Shown here in pieces: positions 22,701 to 28,700 of a DNA stretch of 32,982 nt. Both the position numbers and the translations under genes were made by a program. The stretch comes from Saccoglossus kowalevskii (taxonomy: Eukaryota; Hemichordata; Enteropneusta; Harrimaniidae): assembly GCF_000003605.2 (NCBI RefSeq), contig NW_003136332.1, forward strand, positions 282,837 to 315,818, read 5' to 3'. Numbering within the stretch: position 1 is the stretch's first letter; every line of letters starts with the position of its first letter. Below the pieces are notes generated by a model that searched no databases, was not told where the DNA came from, and was given only the letters and a program-made list of their open reading frames with translations.

Positions 22701-25700
22701 ATACACCAAGTACGAGTATCAATTCAATCAGGCTTGTAGTTTTAAAGAAGTCAAAAAAGTAAAAAGTGACACAGACGATGACAGACAATCATTCTTATCA
22801 TCATACGATAAACTCTTATCAACAAAGTATGTAGTTCATTTTAGCGTTCCAAGTGTTAACTGTATCCATACAATTGAAATAATCATGCAATGATTATCTC
22901 TAGTTATGTTTTTTTCTTTTTCAGCCTATTATTGGTCATAATATGCTGCTAGATCTGCTGTTTATATATCAACAGTTTTATAGAGAGTTACCAGGTGAGA
23001 ATGGAAATCAAATTCAGTATTTACCTTGCCGCTGTTTAAAGGGATGACAATCATTCCCTGGGAGTATTTGACATTCACTTTTATTAGACTTCACAGATTC
23101 ACTCATTTTACTAAAATTGATTCACATTTTCATTCTTCACTGCTACAAAAGTTACAGATCATAGTCATGTTTATAGTGTTGACCGCTACCAAAAAATGAG
23201 TTCTAAAAGTTCTAGAAAATCAGCAATAAAAGCTGTTATTGTTGTCTATTGAAACACCATTGAATTGTAAAGAAATGGATCATTTAGACGATCAGCATAA
23301 AAAGATCTCATTACATGCCATGATAATCCTCATATTGACAAAAAAAACAAAAATGGAAATTTATTAAAGTTGTGATAGAATACTCCTGGAAAACTGGTAA
23401 AAATGTCCTGGAACATCCTGTAATTTTATTGCATTTCAGGGATACAAACTCTGGTTGAAAAAAATCAAAAACATACAATATTGGTACTGGACCTGAGAAG
23501 AAAGTGGTTTAACCTGTTCTTTATATTTCTAGAACGGTGAATTTGGCTCCATAACAAAATACTTATAATATGTTTTTGTCTTTTGTGGAATTCTCATGCA
23601 AAATCAAAATTAGTAATTGACAAGTTTCTTTTTTCTATGCATTATCAGTGGGGTCTTCAGCACATGTATGCCATTATTTCTTTATTATCAACCTTTTATT
23701 GTTCTCATTTATGATAGATTCCTACACTGAGTTCAAAAAAGAATTAAACTTGATTTTACCAACTGTTTTTGATACCAAATTTATTGCAAATGAACTAAGA
23801 AAGGTAAGGAATACATTAAAATTTATTTTCTCTGTGCTGCCTTGTATTCTTGAAAGATATATTTTGCTTCCAGACGTAAACTCATTTAACTCCTTAAACT
23901 TACTTTTGTCACATAATTAGCTCTTTTGAAGCCTCACTTATTAACAGTGAATTATACTTAGCATATTGCTGCAGGGAACCCAAACGTGAGGCTTGGAATG
24001 CAAATTAATAAGCAATGGCCACCGCATGATAAAGCAAATTAGTCCATGCATTGATTGACCTCTGTCTGTGTGTGCATGCCTGGATCGATTAAATTAAAAC
24101 ATCACACTTACGTCCATTCATGATTCGATTCAAGATGGCTGAATGGTGCCTATTTTTGTTCTTAATTGATGAAGGTGATTAGACAATTAAATATTATGTC
24201 CATTTGGTCCAAAATTGAATAAAAATAGGTTAAAGATTTGTTTGTTTGTTTGTTTTTTAGAAACTTAAAGATTGTCCATTTTTTAATGACACTTGTCTAG
24301 AGGATCTGTATTTCTCACTAGACAGGTAAGATCTTTGTTAAATAATTTGTACCCTTTGATATACTGTAAAAGTGTTAATTATTCACTGGGTTTTAATTTT
24401 GCTTATTTCGCTGACTGGAAAATTTAAAACCCACTGAATATGCCTGAAATGGTAAATCATCGAAATTTAAATCCAGTGAAAATTTGGTCATTTTACAGTA
24501 CCAGGATTGGTACTACTACTGTACTATCTGTTCTATAGCGAGATAAACGACTAGGCCTAAACTGTTTAGGCTTTACATCCATGTACCCAAGTGGTGAAAA
24601 GTATTTTGTTTCTAAACAAAATTCCTAAAACTGCAAAACAACATATGTAGGCGAGAAAAAAACAATGTTTTGGTATTTTATTGAGTCCTGTATCACTTGA
24701 ACATGTTCACCCTATGAACCCATGTCATTGTAAATACAACAGTGTTCTTTTTCCTTGCGTGTTCAAAACACACTACACAACTTAATTTCTAATAGACCAT
24801 AGCTGCTGACAGTTTTCTCACCAGAAAATATATACATGGGGGCACACATGCTCTATCAGTTTAGAAAGTATGCGACAATTACCCATCCATGAGGAACATG
24901 GAGATTCAGACATGACGTATTTTGCTTCTCTTATAGTAGAGAGTGTACTCAAATATTTATTATGAATTATTTATGAATTGTCAGTTGTATTTTCTAACAT
25001 CTTTGTGAGACAATTTGTCTTATGATAGTAAAAAACCTGGTGAGAACACTGGATGCCAATCTTATTTAAGAGTGAAAAACACAACAAAAGAAGTGAACAA
25101 AAAACCTGCTACTCATAGAAGAAGAATAAAAAAAAGTTATTCCACAGATAAGCCAAATTACATCTGGGCAAAAGCTGTTCTGCTGAACCAAATGAGGCCT
25201 GGAGTGGTCATCAAGAAAAAAAGGATCAAAGGGTAGAGACTCAAATGAAATGGGTGGGGGTCAAATCCTTTGCCCATTGTGACAGAATTTGTATTGTAAG
25301 TTTAAGTGTTGCAATTCTGCTAGCATTAAGTTTTAAAGTGATCAGTGTGTTGTTAATTATTTTGTAAATGTTATTTTTTTTTCAGTCATGATGGGAGATA
25401 TATTGTGTTACATTCACCAACGATGGAAATTGTTAATAACAAGCATTATGGTGAGTTATGGAATTATATATATATATACATGTACATGTACATTTATTGT
25501 ATAGAGAATGATGGAACTCATGCCTTTAAATAGAGACAATGGACGATTTTGCTTTTTGCTCAGAATAAATAATTAGCTTAGATTGTAATGCTAGGGTTTT
25601 TAGTGATGTCATGACTTGGTCATGACCTTGATCTGAACCAGTGACAGATGGGTCGTATCATTACCATTTACTGTATAGGGGTGTCAGGGCTACATTTTGA

Positions 25701-28700
25701 TGGGAATTATAGTGGTGATACTGAAACAAACCCAGGTCCTGAATTAACAAAGAAGTCAAGTTGTTACTAAAGGTACATAAGGTTTACTCAGATTTATGAA
25801 TGCAGTTTCTATAGCATGTATGAGACATAGTTTGGTTGCGCTTGTGTACTCTGAGATTTTGGACCAGGGTCAATAAAAGTTTTCAGTTATCAGATTAAGG
25901 GAAATCACTTTATGATAAGTTGTACCCACAGTACATATTAATTCAATTGTTTGCAGATGTTCCATGTATTATTTTAAAATGAGTATTTTATAATTAATAT
26001 ATATACAATATATATCTAATATCACCTAAAAAAATCTTATGTTGTATTCAACATAGGGTATTTGAAATTCCTGGTCGCTTAGCTGTACATGTATAGGAAA
26101 TTAATAAGTTCATTGTTCACAAACTTTGTATGTCTGCTTGATGAGAGCATACAGATATGTGTATGTATAGAAAATCATAGTGCATTGTGGGAAAGTTTGC
26201 ATTCAGTGCACATGAAAAATAAAATTGTTTGATTGAGCACAAACAGTCCCACAATGCATTATGATCTACTATTTATAAGTGATACAGAGGCCATAGATGA
26301 GAAAAAAACTATTTAATTTGTAATTTTCCATTTTCTGTTCAGATTTGACCACTTAGATGCATTCTGTTATTAAATTCAGTAAAACTCAAGGCTGTAATGT
26401 TCAATATGGATTTTCAGGATTAACACATAGACTGCTGAAAGCCTCTAAAGAACAAATTTACATGTCATAACTGCCTTAATCAGTGTCTCCTTTGATGTAT
26501 ATAATCATTATGAGTAACTTGGCATGAATGCATGATGTTAATTGCTGTGTTTTGGTAGGATGCATTCCTTCAAAAAATAATACATAAAAACAACAACAAA
26601 AAATGATATATTATATATTTTTTTACCGGTATTGGCAGCACATCAAGGACACCCACATGAAGCTGGATATGACTCATTCCTTGCAGGATATGGTGAGAAT
26701 AAATACTGCACATTTTTCCTGTGTTTTTATTCAGCCATCATGAATTGAGGAAAAAGTATATAGGCGAACATAATCCCATTGTTTTTGTCCTTCCATCGTA
26801 AACTGTTTTCTTTATTATTTGAATAATTTTTATACAACCTTTTCAAAACTTTGTCTCAAATATCAAAATCTTCTTAAATATTTTGAAATACCAGTCAGGT
26901 TTTAGTATTCGTTCCCAACAAAATGGGTCATAAGTACACCTCTCTAACTCCCTCCCTTTTTTTCTCAGTCATTTACTTCCTTCTTTCCTTACTTCCCACC
27001 CTGAAGTATACTATAATGGAATTATGTGTGGTGAGTGCATTTCAGACTTGATAACGCCAAGTCACAGGCGGAGATTCAGTCATTTTGGGTGGGAAGGTCC
27101 ACAGGTGACTAATGTTAAACAAGGTCTGCATAGTACATTATTATGTCTTGAAATTGATATGCTGATTAACTTCATTTACCGATACTCTTTCTTTTCATTC
27201 CTACCCGGTAGTATTTCTACGGATGGTACATATATTTACCATGAAACAGTTACAGTAAGCAACATCTCATTACAACATTTCCACATTTACGGGTATATAC
27301 ATAAACTGACTGTATTTAATACTCTTACAAATATATATCTACCTGAGATCCAGCAAAAATAAAATCAGTGACCTCAAATGTGACATTTTGGCATATTTTA
27401 GCATAGATCTATGCAGTATGATTTTTGCTCTGGAACATTTATAACTTACTATAACTCATAGAGCTTGTATGATACATCGAAAGTCTGGTGAATTATTTTG
27501 GTTACAATATTTTTCAGATTGAGAGAGATTCAACCACAGGGATTTGTTGCGTATCTTCACACATTCAAACAGTTTAAGAACTGTATCAATTTATCCAGAG
27601 CCACAATACACTGTCTGGTGAGTGGGTTTTGTTAGCTCCGCTGTCGACTTTGTCTAGCGGAGCTTATCAGATGAGTGATTGTCAGTCGTCAGCGTCTGTG
27701 TCAATGTTTTACTTTTTTGACTTCTTCTTGAAAACTACAAGCCTGAATGCTTTGATACTTGGTGTATATGTACCTTGGGTAGACCTCTCTCAGATTTGTT
27801 CATTTCATGATCATATCTTCAATTCTCTAATTTTGGTGAATATTTTTGTCATTTTTGGTAAAAAGTGATATTTTCACCTTCTTGTTAAAAACCGCAAGTC
27901 CAATTGCTTTGATATTACATGTACAGGTACTACATGTGGACCTCTCTCGGATTTGTTCATTTTGTAATGATATCTTTAATTCTCTAATTTTGATGAATAA
28001 TTTTGTCATTTTTGGTAAAAAGTGATATTTTCAACTTCTTGTTAAAAATCACAATCATTTATGGTGAAAAATGATATTTTTGAATTCTTGTTGAAAACAG
28101 CAATTCCCATTGCATTGATACTATGCATATTGTTCATTTTCTAATTGCACATTGCATATTTGTCAGTGTTTGAGTGGACAGCAACCGAATGTAAATAATA
28201 CAACCTACCATAAAATCTGCATTAGAAGCCGCATCTCTAATATAATTCGCACCCATTCTTTTTGAAGAATTGAGAACCAAAAATTCATTTCTCATATGTG
28301 TAGATGCTCTAATAGAAGCTGCATCCCCTCTGCTGTATTGTACCATTTTAATAGAAGCCACAGCTTCTAATACAGATTTTACAGTAGTAGGGCTAGTATT
28401 CACATTGCTGTGTATTATATTTCTATGCTTTACTTCTTAGGTTAGCAACTGCATGTACATGTACAAATTCCTAGAGTATGATAATCAATGGATTAAACTT
28501 TTTTTAATTTCAGAATTTGAATGGCCCAGACCCAAGATCTGTAAGACCAGAGTGGTTATATATAGAATTAAAAGATTCCAACATACTGGCTTGTAATACA
28601 CAGGTAAAGTGAGACTTTACTTGTCTATACTGTTACACTTCCGTGAAGTTTACAACTGGTCAAAATCTCATAATATACTGTATGCACATAAAATAAGTCG

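Noticed and set aside
25015-25236. 73-codon Lys-rich frame inside the PNLDC1 intron between exons J and K
   Set aside because: It has no ATG at its start (TTG) and no clear splice borders, and exons J and K join in frame without it. The A-rich composition explains the Lys content.
26969-27088. Alternative candidates for the missing PNLDC1 exon (26969-27030 and 27046-27088)
   Set aside because: The first has excellent splice sites but the wrong phase for exon N. The second fits the phase but encodes residues unlike the family. The 28-nt piece at 26906 fits both better.
27024-27362. 112-codon plus-strand frame between PNLDC1 exons M and N
   Set aside because: It shows no similarity to the family, has no usable phase to exon N, and its residue pattern is typical of AT-rich non-coding sequence.
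28134-28403. 89-codon minus-strand frame
   Set aside because: It lies across the MITE at 28207-28386 and reflects its inverted ends rather than a protein.
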